The notes under the pieces were generated by a model, which was given only the letters and a program-made list of their open reading frames with translations, made no database searches and had not been told where the DNA came from. From Nitrososphaerota archaeon (lineage in GTDB: Archaea > Thermoproteota > Nitrososphaeria > Nitrososphaerales > UBA183), in assembly GCA_027886925.1 (NCBI GenBank), contig JAPCJN010000051.1, positions 1-13,113 on the forward strand: DNA of 13,113 nucleotides, written 5' to 3'. The position numbers were made by a program, and so were the translations under genes. Positions 1-6,834 of the stretch are shown here, in pieces (position 1 is the first letter of the stretch; every line of letters starts with the position of its first letter).

Positions 1-180
1 CCAGTTGAAGACGGAGACGTGGCTCGCCCCTATCAAACGGGTCTGGTAGGTCATCGCCCGATAGGAGAGTCCAGACAAGTAGAGCAGGGAGGCAACGACC
101 TTTGTCTCCGGAGGAATTTTATTCCGTTTGAAGATGTGTGCGTCCTGGACGGCCTTCAGCAGCGTATTGTATGGGTTCAC
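1..180 (-). CDS. transposase, N-terminal part (cut by window edge)
   Basis: The minus strand is open from position 180 to the window edge and gives 60 residues. The stretch around residues 24-44 (PPETKVVASLLYLSGLSYRA) followed by GASHVSVFNW resembles the N-terminal helix-turn-helix region of archaeal DDE transposases, which bind the element ends. The catalytic domain would lie outside the window. I take the GTG at 178-180 as start because an in-frame TGA lies a few codons further upstream. An ATG at 213-215 is in another frame that soon stops, so the extreme N-terminus may be frameshifted. The element end should lie between about 180 and 430, but I could not recognise a terminal inverted repeat. 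Family assignment is from residue pattern only; the IS family is not determined. Confidence 0.5.
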   Translation of the reverse strand, partial: MNPYNTLLKAVQDAHIFKRNKIPPETKVVASLLYLSGLSYRAMTYQTRLIGASHVSVFNW

Positions 181-433
181 ATACGTGCGATATGCCCTGG
201 AGGTCGTTCAACCATCGAAGCAAGCCAGATAGACAATCAGCTCAATCCATTATCTTAACGGTATCTGCCCGGCTTAGCCAACAACTCATTCCGGCTGATT
301 CCCCACACTTATTCCTTGAAAATATTTCAAAATTGGGGCCGCCTTTGCTGACGGAGGCGTCCAAGGAAGCGCCGCCTGCCCGACGATTTGCTATCCATGG
401 CCCTTGATTCGCGAGGAGATGGGAATTACTGGA

Positions 434-757
434 CTAAGCCCGGATGCCCTGCAGAATCTTCGGATCATGCTCCACTTTCATCTTCTCTCCGTTCTGCTCA
501 AGGAAGAGTCTCGTCGCAACAAACGCTGTCCTCCTGTTTCCACTCGCAAAAGGGTGGCCTCGAACCAGGCCGACGATTAGCGCTTTCGCCTTGTCATACG
601 TGTCTCCTTCGGTCTCACGTGCGTTGGTCGAGATTCGGTCTAACTTAGTCCTCGACAGGACCTGAGGACGGTCCGCTTTGCGAACCTTAATCTCGCTGAG
701 GACCAGCTCATTTACCTTGATTATCTCCTCCGAACTGAGATAGCGAGGTTCGGCCAA
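434..757 (-). CDS. Fic/Doc-family protein, probably C-terminally truncated
   Basis: The 107-residue protein carries the Fic/Doc core loop at residues 68-77, HPFASGNRRT, followed by the usual helix AFVATRLFLEQNG. Fic proteins transfer AMP or other phosphate-containing groups to target proteins; Doc-type toxins phosphorylate EF-Tu. Position 72 is Ser where the family normally has Asp/Glu (or Asn in some Doc proteins), so Mg-nucleotide handling may differ or activity may be lost. The only usable start is TTG at 757, because an in-frame TGA lies two codons upstream. The protein stops directly after LQGIRA, where relatives generally continue for about 20 residues. A neighbouring frame downstream ends IKGHG, which hints at a frameshift but is weak. 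No antitoxin gene is evident upstream. It is close to the transposase and may be mobile cargo. Confidence 0.72.
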   Translation of the reverse strand: MAEPRYLSSEEIIKVNELVLSEIKVRKADRPQVLSRTKLDRISTNARETEGDTYDKAKALIVGLVRGHPFASGNRRTAFVATRLFLEQNGEKMKVEHDPKILQGIRA

Positions 758-906
758 CTTTCAGCTGTCCTGTAAGACAGTTCTGACACTTAACCATGTA
801 TATCCCAAATATCCCAAGGCGAGGGGACGCGCCCATAAACAGCCTCTGAAAGTGGACTCTCGGGAGCGAACTACCTGTCCCAAATTTGAACACATTTTGG
901 CCAAAC

Positions 907-914
907 CTTATACG
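907..914 (+). promoter_or_regulatory. TATA-like box for msrB
   Basis: CTTATACG begins 31 nt before the ATG at 938, the position expected for an archaeal TATA box when transcription starts at the start codon. This predicts a leaderless mRNA. A GGTGAT at 921-926 could alternatively act as a ribosome binding site on a longer transcript. Confidence 0.45.
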
Positions 915-937
915 ATTCCCGGTGATGCTCTTCACGT

Positions 938-1327
938 ATGCAAAAGGAAGAAGAGGCAAAGCTCAAGCTCCGCCTGACGCCTCAGCAATTCAACGTCTGC
1001 GTCAACAAGGGGACCGAGAGGCCGTTCACAGGGGAATATTGGGACAGCCACGAAAAGGGGGTATACCAGTGCGTGGTCTGCGGGAACCCCCTCTTCGACT
1101 CGGAGACCAAGTTCGATTCCGGGACCGGCTGGCCTAGCTTCTGGGAACCGATAGAGAAAGGAGGCATAAAGGAGGAGTCGGATCGCAGTTTCTTCTTCAT
1201 GAAGAGGACCGAGGTCCAATGCGCGAAATGCGGTTCGCACCTTGGTCACGTATTCGGTGATGGTCCCGCGCCTACTGGCCTCAGATACTGCATAAACTCG
1301 GCCTCGCTGAGACGCGTCGATAAGTAG
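938..1327 (+). CDS. msrB: peptide-methionine (R)-S-oxide reductase MsrB
   Basis: MsrB (SelR family) reduces methionine-R-sulfoxide in proteins and repairs oxidative damage in the cytoplasm. The 129-residue protein is a full-length single domain. It has both structural zinc pairs, C45-VV-C48 and C95-AK-C98, the GTGWPSFW motif at 62-69, [10 protein letters not shown] at 101-110, and the catalytic cysteine in RYCINSASL (C118). The resolving cysteine found in many homologues within the GxGWPSF motif is Thr here (T63), so this is a 1-Cys type enzyme or uses another cysteine such as C21. The ATG at 938 is supported by the upstream TATA-like box. The gene stands alone between a divergent Fic gene and an SDR gene 105 bp downstream. 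Confidence 0.95.
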   Translation: MQKEEEAKLKLRLTPQQFNVCVNKGTERPFTGEYWDSHEKGVYQCVVCGNPLFDSETKFDSGTGWPSFWEPIEKGGIKEESDRSFFFMKRTEVQCAKCGSHLGHVFGDGPAPTGLRYCINSASLRRVDK

Positions 1328-1432
1328 CCCCCCTTCGGACGGGACCCGGAGTGCGCTGTCATTCGAAAAGGGCAGAGATACGCCATAAACCTGAGAATTC
1401 TTCTAGGTGAGCCTACTGAGAGTTAGACCAGC

Positions 1433-2182
1433 ATGAAAATGGAAAACAACACCATTCTGATCACAGGCGGGGCCACGGGCATAGGGTTCGCCCTTGCAGA
1501 GTCTTTTGTAGAGTTGGGGAATACAGTGGTAGTCTGTGGTCGAAGGGCAGACAAGCTGGATGCCGCCAAGAAAAGGCTCCCCGCCCTAACCGTGAGGCAA
1601 TGCGACGTATCGAACGAGGGTGACCGCAAGGCCTTGCACGCGTGGGTCAGAGAGAATTTTGAGGAGCTTAACGTCCTGGTCAACAACGCCGGAATACAGA
1701 GGCGCGTGGACTTCAACAAAGGGGGAGGGGACCTGGCAAAGAAAGAGGACGAGATTGACATCAACTTCAAGGCGCAGGTCTATCTCGCAGCCATGTTCGT
1801 GCCGATGCTCTCGAAGCAGAAGCAGGCCGCCATAGTGAACGTGTCCTCAGGTCTGGGCTTCGTGCCCTTGACCATTTTTCCCATCTACTCCGCGACCAAG
1901 GCTGCCATCCATTCCTTCACAAAGTCGTTGAGACACCAGCTCAGAGGGACTTCGATAAAGGTGTTCGAGGTCATCCCTCCGACGGTTCACGACACGGAGC
2001 TGAAGGGCAAACCCATCGAGAAGGCCGAATGGTCTGTCTCTTCCTCAGAGGTGGCCGAAGGCGTCGTCAAGGGCATGGAAGCGGACGAGTACGAGATTGC
2101 CATAGGGCCATCGAAGAGGTGGATTTCCAGCTCGAAAGTCGAGCTCGACCAGGCGTTCGACAACATAAACCAAAGGGACTGA
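1433..2182 (+). CDS. short-chain dehydrogenase/reductase, DltE-like
   Basis: A 249-residue classical SDR, an NAD(P)-dependent oxidoreductase of unknown substrate. The Rossmann glycine motif TGGATGIG is at 11-18, Asp58 is the usual adenine contact, and NNAG is at 84-87. The catalytic set is N111, S138/S139, Y152 and K156 (YSATK). The overall pattern, including IPPTVHDTEL at 181-190 in place of the usual PG motif, resembles the DltE-like subgroup (COG3967). That name does not mean D-alanylation happens here. Arg38 after the second strand (CGRR) suggests preference for NADPH, which is inference. An alternative start is the Met at residue 3. A GGTGA at about 1405 is too far upstream to act as a ribosome binding site, and no clear TATA box was found. 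Confidence 0.92.
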   Translation: MKMENNTILITGGATGIGFALAESFVELGNTVVVCGRRADKLDAAKKRLPALTVRQCDVSNEGDRKALHAWVRENFEELNVLVNNAGIQRRVDFNKGGGDLAKKEDEIDINFKAQVYLAAMFVPMLSKQKQAAIVNVSSGLGFVPLTIFPIYSATKAAIHSFTKSLRHQLRGTSIKVFEVIPPTVHDTELKGKPIEKAEWSVSSSEVAEGVVKGMEADEYEIAIGPSKRWISSSKVELDQAFDNINQRD

Positions 2183-2186
2183 GCTC

Positions 2187-2193
2187 CTTAAAG
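2187..2193 (+). promoter_or_regulatory. TATA-like box before small membrane ORF
   Basis: CTTAAAG lies about 26 nt before the ATG at 2213, in the short gap after the SDR stop codon. This fits a leaderless start for the 38-residue ORF. Confidence 0.3.
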
Positions 2194-2212
2194 GCAGACC
2201 AACACGAATGGC

Positions 2213-2329
2213 ATGAAACTTAGGTTCCTGTTGATGGGGTCCATAATCTCATTCATCGCCACAGCCATCCTCGCTAGGAGAGGATTCGCGGCGGAGTTCG
2301 TCGGAGTGCTGGCGGTGGGACTAGTTTGA
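2213..2329 (+). CDS. small hydrophobic protein, 38 residues
   Basis: A short ORF opens 30 bp after the SDR gene and encodes 38 residues. It has a basic N-terminus (MKLR) and then two hydrophobic stretches, roughly residues 5-19 and 25-38, separated by ARRGFAAE. It would be a one- or two-pass hairpin membrane protein. A TATA-like box about 26 nt upstream supports independent leaderless expression. It ends 10 bp from the stop codon of the convergent minus-strand gene, so it exactly fills the gap. No family was recognised. Short ORFs can occur by chance, but its composition and position favour a real gene. Confidence 0.4.
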   Translation: MKLRFLLMGSIISFIATAILARRGFAAEFVGVLAVGLV

Positions 2330-2339
2330 GGTTCGTTTT

Positions 2340-2885
2340 CTACTTACAGTTGAAGCAAATAGAGTAGTCGCCGCCCTGACTTGTCGCCACTACAATGCTG
2401 CCCGGAATCGGGAGATTACACCCCGAGAAGTCGCAGCTCTTGATGCTCACCTGGTAAGTCCCAGCTGGGACGACGGCGGTGAACGATCCGTCAGCGTTCA
2501 GCGCTATCATCGCGGGGCTGCCCTGACCAGAGGTAAGAACTAACATTCTTGAGGAATAGAGGTCGGGAGATCCGTTGCACTGGCTGGCGTTGACTATGGC
2601 AGGTTCCGGGCAAAGGACGATCGTCACCTTTCCGGTTATGGTCAATCCCTCGCCCGGACCATTTGAAGTACTCGATGAGATGCTCGACGAGACGCTCGTT
2701 GACACAATCGATGATTGACTAGATGAATCATTCGACAAAGTACTAGTTGAGCCTCCTGTCCCATTGGACCCCGGTGCTTGAACATAGAAGAAGGCTGCCG
2801 TAACCGCTAGAGTCAAGGCGACCACCAAGACAGCAAAGAGTCTGACCGGCGTCATAGCCGGCTTTGACGAAGTTCTCATGGCCAT
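2340..2885 (-). CDS. membrane-anchored extracellular protein with Cys-rich beta domain
   Basis: The 181-residue protein starts with a short basic segment, then one hydrophobic helix (about residues 15-34) acting as uncleaved anchor or signal peptide. A Ser/Thr/Gly/Asn-rich linker (about 36-75) follows, typical of the glycosylated stalk of archaeal surface proteins. The C-terminal domain (78-181) contains six cysteines, probably forming disulfides outside the cell. It also has a GSFTAVVPAGTYQVSI stretch like carboxypeptidase-regulatory or transthyretin-like beta-sandwich domains. No enzymatic motif is visible. The start is the ATG at 2885; a second Met is at residue 3. The promoter region is shared with the divergent 569-residue exported protein, suggesting both are envelope genes under related control. 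Function unknown. Confidence 0.8.
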   Translation of the reverse strand: MAMRTSSKPAMTPVRLFAVLVVALTLAVTAAFFYVQAPGSNGTGGSTSTLSNDSSSQSSIVSTSVSSSISSSTSNGPGEGLTITGKVTIVLCPEPAIVNASQCNGSPDLYSSRMLVLTSGQGSPAMIALNADGSFTAVVPAGTYQVSIKSCDFSGCNLPIPGSIVVATSQGGDYSICFNCK

Positions 2886-2903
2886 GCTTTTGTGTCGGCG
2901 GTC

Positions 2904-2917
2904 GCTATTAATCTAAA
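2904..2917 (-). promoter_or_regulatory. TATA-like element for the minus-strand anchored protein
   Basis: Read on the minus strand this is GTTTAGATTAATAG, an AT-rich box about 20-30 nt upstream of the ATG at 2885. It predicts a transcript starting at or very near the start codon. Confidence 0.4.
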
Positions 2918-3042
2918 CATTAGAACGGCGTCAAACGCGTCCCAAACCTAAGGATTTCTCACTTGATCCGACCTTCAATATGTTGTTCTGGGGAAGAAGA
3001 AAAGCCCCAAAACCAAATACAACTAAACTATGCGGCCTAAGC

Positions 3043-3050
3043 TTATATAG
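3043..3050 (+). promoter_or_regulatory. TATA box for the 569-residue exported protein
   Basis: TTATATAG is a near-consensus archaeal TATA box. It begins only 24 nt before the ATG at 3067, so initiation expected about 31 nt downstream would fall near 3074. That would favour the second in-frame ATG at 3079 (residue 5) as the true start. Confidence 0.55.
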
Positions 3051-3066
3051 AAAGTAAAAATTACCT

Positions 3067-4776
3067 ATGAAACACAGCATGAGTGAATGGTATTCGTCGA
3101 AAAAACCGCTTGTCTTAGCCATTTTTGCAATCTTCCTGTTGCTAATCGGGGTTCCCTTTAGCAAGACGCCGCTGGTCTCGACCGCGAGCGCTTTTACCGA
3201 TGGCGCCGGATTGGACTGCAACTCTTGGCTAGGCACACCCTCAGATGCCTCTCTCTTGACGAATCACATTTGCACCGACCCGATTAATGGGATAACGGGG
3301 CAGCATCTCACTGATAATGGATGGTACGTGGGACATGATGAACCGTCTCTCCAGTTCTTCTCGAACGCAGCTGGCTCCGCAAACAATGTCCAATATTCAC
3401 TCACACTCCCCACTGCCGACCCTACTCCTACCCAGAGCGGTAGCCAGACGGCTAACTTTGAGAACTACATCGCTTACTGGTTCAGCCTCGCGCTCTGCGA
3501 CCCGACATCATTCCCGCAGGGACCGTGCACCGCCGACAGCGACACCAACAGCCCGAGCATGCTCACAGGCTCCGGGTCCGCTCTTCTTGAGCTCCAATTC
3601 TATCCTCCAGGGTGGCAGCCATTCATCAACCAAATCAGCTGTGATCACACTCATTGGTGTGCAGCACTCAACATCGATAGTCTGGAATGCACCGCAGGCT
3701 TCACCAATTGCAACAATGGTTGCGAGGAACCGGTCAATTTCGCCTTTGTCCAGACAAACGGGATACCCACGGGCCCTCCCGGACCCGGAGCACAAACGGG
3801 CGCAACTTTCACTCCTAACGCCAATACGATGTTAATGAACCCCGGCGACAACTTGGCCGTTTCGATTGTGGATACCCCAAGTGGCCTGCAAACCACCGTC
3901 AACGATGTGACCACCGCACAGTCCGGATTCATGATCGCGAGCGCGGGCAACGGCTTCATGGATGCTGTCCCAGGGACCGCCAGTGGTTCCACGTGTACAT
4001 CTTCTAACTTCCACACCTTTACCTTCCACCCCGAGTACAGCTCAGCGAAGCCAGGAAACATCGTGCCATGGGCTGCGTTGTTCCCTAACGTGAACTTCGC
4101 CATGGAAATTGGTCACTTTGAGCTAAACGCGCCCACAGGCGCTAACGGAGACGGCGACAGCGGCTTTAACACCGACGACACTACTTGCTTTGCTGGGCCA
4201 AACAACACTCCCAGCGCCACTTCTGTGGGAGGGTGCATATCTTCTCAAAGTGGTGGAGAGTTGGACTACGACGGAACATCCTACGCTGCCGACTGGGCAG
4301 ACGGGAGTCCGGCGCACCCTGGCTCTTTTGTTCTTGGCGAACCGCACAGCGCGGGCTCTCCTTATGCCTCGTTCCTCTTCGCGACCGACGGGCCGGCCTC
4401 GGAGCTGACCTCTTTTGGTTCGGGCACAACTTGCAACGCTTCCACCGGTACGGGATGCGTCCTCCCCCCGAAGAACCACGCGGGTCAATCAGTCTACTAT
4501 CCGTTCTTCAGCACTAATGCGGCGTGCAACTGGCTCTTCGGGAACGACATCTCCGGCCAGACGACCAACGATTTCGGCAAGGTGGCCCAGTACGGCAGCG
4601 CGAACCCGAGCTTCAAGGGCACATTCACAAGCGCGATACTTAGCATTCCTACCTGCGGATCCTTGCCTGGGGTGCCGCAGTTCCCCACCACGTCCTTGAT
4701 GGCGGCGGCCCTTGCCCTGTTGGGTGTCGCGTTCCTTACGCGAGGCAGACGCGGTCCGCTGCTTCGCGCGCCGTGA
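3067..4776 (+). CDS. exported protein with signal peptide and C-terminal sorting-like tail
   Basis: The 569-residue protein has an N-terminal signal peptide (hydrophobic core about 14-31, likely cleavage after ASA at 40-42). A long Gly/Ser/Thr/Asn/Asp-rich body with many cysteines follows. It ends in a tripartite tail from about residue 534: GVPQFP, a hydrophobic helix, then RGRRG. This resembles archaeosortase signals of the PEF/PEFG-CTERM kind, so the protein is probably anchored on the cell surface; this is inference. The middle (about 190-310) has a distinctive segment with DHTHWCAAL, EEPVNFAFVQTNG, MNPGD and QSGFM. I believe this recurs in secreted proteins of soil archaea and actinobacteria, but I know no named domain or function. 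Residue 5 may be the true start, judged from TATA spacing. Part of its 3' end is repeated at about 7147. Confidence 0.85.
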   Translation: MKHSMSEWYSSKKPLVLAIFAIFLLLIGVPFSKTPLVSTASAFTDGAGLDCNSWLGTPSDASLLTNHICTDPINGITGQHLTDNGWYVGHDEPSLQFFSNAAGSANNVQYSLTLPTADPTPTQSGSQTANFENYIAYWFSLALCDPTSFPQGPCTADSDTNSPSMLTGSGSALLELQFYPPGWQPFINQISCDHTHWCAALNIDSLECTAGFTNCNNGCEEPVNFAFVQTNGIPTGPPGPGAQTGATFTPNANTMLMNPGDNLAVSIVDTPSGLQTTVNDVTTAQSGFMIASAGNGFMDAVPGTASGSTCTSSNFHTFTFHPEYSSAKPGNIVPWAALFPNVNFAMEIGHFELNAPTGANGDGDSGFNTDDTTCFAGPNNTPSATSVGGCISSQSGGELDYDGTSYAADWADGSPAHPGSFVLGEPHSAGSPYASFLFATDGPASELTSFGSGTTCNASTGTGCVLPPKNHAGQSVYYPFFSTNAACNWLFGNDISGQTTNDFGKVAQYGSANPSFKGTFTSAILSIPTCGSLPGVPQFPTTSLMAAALALLGVAFLTRGRRGPLLRAP

Positions 4777-5040
4777 TAGACTCGGCCTCCCGTCACTCAA
4801 GCGTCCAGAGGTTGCGTTAACCGAGATTGAGTGAAAACCAATGCCGGGCCCCTTTCACAGTCTCTCATAGATGACTCAGCGCCTTGGAAAAAGATTATTC
4901 AAACCGCATCTTGTCTCAGTTTGGTCAAGAAATCAGGTCGGCTGCTCATCTTCCGGAGCACATTTGCTCCTTTCTCTCCTTTTTCTCTTCGTTTTGACGG
5001 CTGGGCTTTAGTAGGGGCGCTCCACTAGAACACTTCTAAA
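4777..5040. other. gene-poor region downstream of the exported-protein gene
   Basis: No convincing gene. The first 100 bases include a block (about 4801-4878) repeated near 7246-7319. The rest is AT-richer than the flanks. An open frame at 4831-5028 has no recognisable protein features and is probably spurious. Confidence 0.5.
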
Positions 5041-5225
5041 AAGAAGACAACAGAAACCATACACCAGAGCCAGGGAGTCGGCCGTCTCGTCGATTTCATT
5101 CGGAAAACTCGTTGGTTCGAGAGATTGAGTGCGGACTCGTCATTACGACCAAGGGTGGAGAGTTCTTGAATGAGTTGCCGGAGTCAGAGACAGAGCAGAA
5201 TTCGGTCCTGCGGGGTGCCTTCTAA
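5041..5225 (+). pseudogene. relic of a winged-helix (HTH_45-like) gene
   Basis: The frame that ends at TAA 5223-5225 encodes GLVITTKGGEFLNELPES, matching the wing and final helix (xxLTxKGxxFLxxxxEL) of archaeal HTH_45 winged-helix regulators. A different frame just upstream (5089-5106) encodes VDFIRK, like the preceding helix. At least two indels are needed to join them, and no start codon or full N-terminal half is present. I read it as the decayed 3' part of a regulator gene lying directly before a second copy of the same family. The length is too short for certainty. Confidence 0.4.
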
Positions 5226-5226
5226 G

Positions 5227-5492
5227 TTGAAATACAGAAGCAGGTATGCGATCGCATCAGACATCCTGCAGGTTGCTCGAGCGGGGAACGCTACAAAGAC
5301 AAAACTGATGTACGGCTCATTCTTGTCTTTCGCTCAGATAAACGACTATCTGGAGTTCCTGTTGGCCAACGCGCTCATCGTGAGAGACAAATACGAGAGC
5401 ACGTCACGGAGAAGGGCACGCGCCTCCCTCGCATCAATGAAGAGCTGGCTACGCTAATCTCGCTCGACGAAGCACCGATCCCGGCTTTTTGA
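5227..5492 (+). pseudogene. winged-helix DNA-binding protein (HTH_45-like), frameshifted
   Basis: From TTG 5227 the protein begins MKYRSRYAIASDIL and continues with NATKTKLMYGSFLSFAQ and a following helix ending NALIV. This is the order typical of HTH_45 winged-helix transcription regulators of Thaumarchaeota-like archaea, about 85-95 residues long. In the original frame the C-terminus becomes a meaningless Arg/Ser-rich tail ending at 5457. Removing one GA from the GAGAG run at about 5394-5398 restores VTEKGTRLPRINEELATL, the expected wing and last helix, and a stop at 5492. The gene is therefore probably broken by a GA duplication, or the sequence carries an error there. The start is TTG, one base after the stop of the preceding relic; an open extension back to ATG 5170 overlaps that relic and is unlikely. 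Confidence 0.65.
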
Positions 5493-5523
5493 TGCCGGAA
5501 ATTGAGAACGGTAAGCGCCGGTC

Positions 5524-5550
5524 ACCCTGAAGGGTCTGTTCTTCTTTTCA
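5524..5550 (+). terminator. possible hairpin plus T-rich terminator
   Basis: A perfect short inverted repeat, ACCCT-GA-AGGGT, is followed by CTGTTCTTCTTTT. It sits after the frameshifted HTH gene and before the convergent radical SAM stop codon. Archaeal termination relies mainly on T-rich tracts, so this is only suggestive. Confidence 0.25.
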
Positions 5551-5621
5551 GGTCGCATCAGATGATGGCATTCGCGCTATCAATAAATGGCGCAATCTAA
5601 GACTCGCTATCCTCGCGACGC

Positions 5622-6788
5622 TCAGCTATTCCGTGCCACTTGCTCCATGGGGAACAGCCCGGCGAGTACGCCGGAGTAGGGAGCGATCCCGCACTTGTCA
5701 CACTGCGGCTGCAATGCGCCTTCGTTCGCGCTTCCCATGCAGCAGGGCGTCTTTATGTTTCCCCTATAGTCGAGAGGTAGGATCATCCAGTTGGGGCACC
5801 TTGAACCCCAGTCGCCTCGCATGAGCTCGAACTGCTCTCTCGAGTTTATGACAAAGTGTCTGTTCTCGTTGCTGCTATACTCCAGGATGCTGTCGATGGT
5901 CCTGTCCCTCTCCTCTCCGAAAGGGAGCCAGAGCGGGTCGTCATCGATGAACGGCGTGTGGAACTGGATGCTTATCCTCCCCGCGATGTCATCCCACTCG
6001 CGAAGGACGTCGATCACGGTCTTGTAATTCAGTGTGTTCAAAGTCATGTTGGCGTCGACCCTTCCTCCGGTATCGACGAAGTTCTTCACGTTCGTCTTCA
6101 TTTTCGCGTAGGTGTTTGGGCCCCGGATGCGGTTGTGGGTCTCCTCGGTCCCGTCGACGGACACGAAGTAGAGCCCGTTGATGGGTATCATCGGGTGCGT
6201 GCCGTTCGTGACCACGCTCATCCTGTTCCTCATCTCCTCCGAGAACACCTGGACGACGTCCTTCCTCAGCATAGGCTCGCCGCCGACGACCGTGACGTTC
6301 GCTATCCTCATCTTCTTGAAGGAGTTCTGGATGACCGCCCTCCACTGTTCTGGGGTCAGCTCGCCTGCCGTCGGCTCTCTGGTCGTCCACCAGTAACAGT
6401 GCACGCACTTCAGGTTGCACACGTTGATGATGTCGGCGGAGCCGAAGAGCGGCGTCTTGGTCCCTTCCCTCATCTTCCTCCACCAATGAAAGAGGTCGCC
6501 GCCCCTGTTGTCCTTCAGGAAGCTGTTGACCGACCTGAGATAATCCGAAGGCGTCGGGTTGGAAGCGAGCCCGGGGAGCAGCTTCACGAGGCTAGGAAGG
6601 CTGACCGCGTCCTTATAGGCCGCTTTCACCTTCTGCCGCGAGGACTTTTTCTCCAGCTTCAGGTCGATGTATGTCTCCTTCTGCCTGAGCCTACCGGCGG
6701 AGATCTTGTCGACAAACCTCTGCGCGAACTCCTCCTCAGACCAATCAAAATACTCCCGCGAAAATACGACGGGAGACTGCAATGCCAT
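5622..6788 (-). CDS. radical SAM protein, HpnH-like
   Basis: A 388-residue radical SAM enzyme. The [4Fe-4S] cluster motif is C124-x3-C128-x2-C131 (NVCNLKCVHCYW), the SAM-binding GGEP is at 169-172, and a later VDG (211-213) fits the TIM-barrel core. The C-terminal region has more cysteines (C331, C349, C350, C363, C366), like the short auxiliary-cysteine region of HpnH/DUF3463 or SPASM proteins. HpnH adds adenosyl to hopene in bacteria; archaea lack hopanoids as a rule, so the substrate here is unknown. The roughly 110 N-terminal residues before the core are lysine-rich and unassigned. The start is ATG 6788, with AGAAGGTT about 12 nt upstream as a possible ribosome binding site. A CsbD-like gene ends 46 bp upstream on the same strand, possibly co-transcribed. 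Confidence 0.88.
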   Translation of the reverse strand: MALQSPVVFSREYFDWSEEEFAQRFVDKISAGRLRQKETYIDLKLEKKSSRQKVKAAYKDAVSLPSLVKLLPGLASNPTPSDYLRSVNSFLKDNRGGDLFHWWRKMREGTKTPLFGSADIINVCNLKCVHCYWWTTREPTAGELTPEQWRAVIQNSFKKMRIANVTVVGGEPMLRKDVVQVFSEEMRNRMSVVTNGTHPMIPINGLYFVSVDGTEETHNRIRGPNTYAKMKTNVKNFVDTGGRVDANMTLNTLNYKTVIDVLREWDDIAGRISIQFHTPFIDDDPLWLPFGEERDRTIDSILEYSSNENRHFVINSREQFELMRGDWGSRCPNWMILPLDYRGNIKTPCCMGSANEGALQPQCDKCGIAPYSGVLAGLFPMEQVARNS

Positions 6789-6834
6789 ACTCTGCTGTAA
6801 CCTTCTGGCTGATTCAGCACAGACCCGAGGTTAT

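Noticed and set aside
1..433. Plus-strand frames at 19-258 and 138-407
   Set aside because: The minus strand of 1-180 gives a transposase-like sequence, and the plus frames have no recognisable features.
708..959. 83-residue minus-strand frame upstream of the Fic gene, considered as an antitoxin
   Set aside because: It overlaps both the Fic start and the msrB start and shows no antitoxin or DNA-binding pattern; the KCQNC motif looks accidental.
4831..5028. 65-residue plus-strand frame after the exported-protein gene
   Set aside because: Its start lies in the duplicated noncoding block and the translation has no recognisable fold, promoter or ribosome binding site.
5856..6800. 314-residue plus-strand open frame opposite the radical SAM gene
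   Set aside because: Antisense shadow of a GC-rich gene; composition is Val/Asp/Arg/His-rich with no family features, whereas the minus strand shows complete radical SAM motifs.
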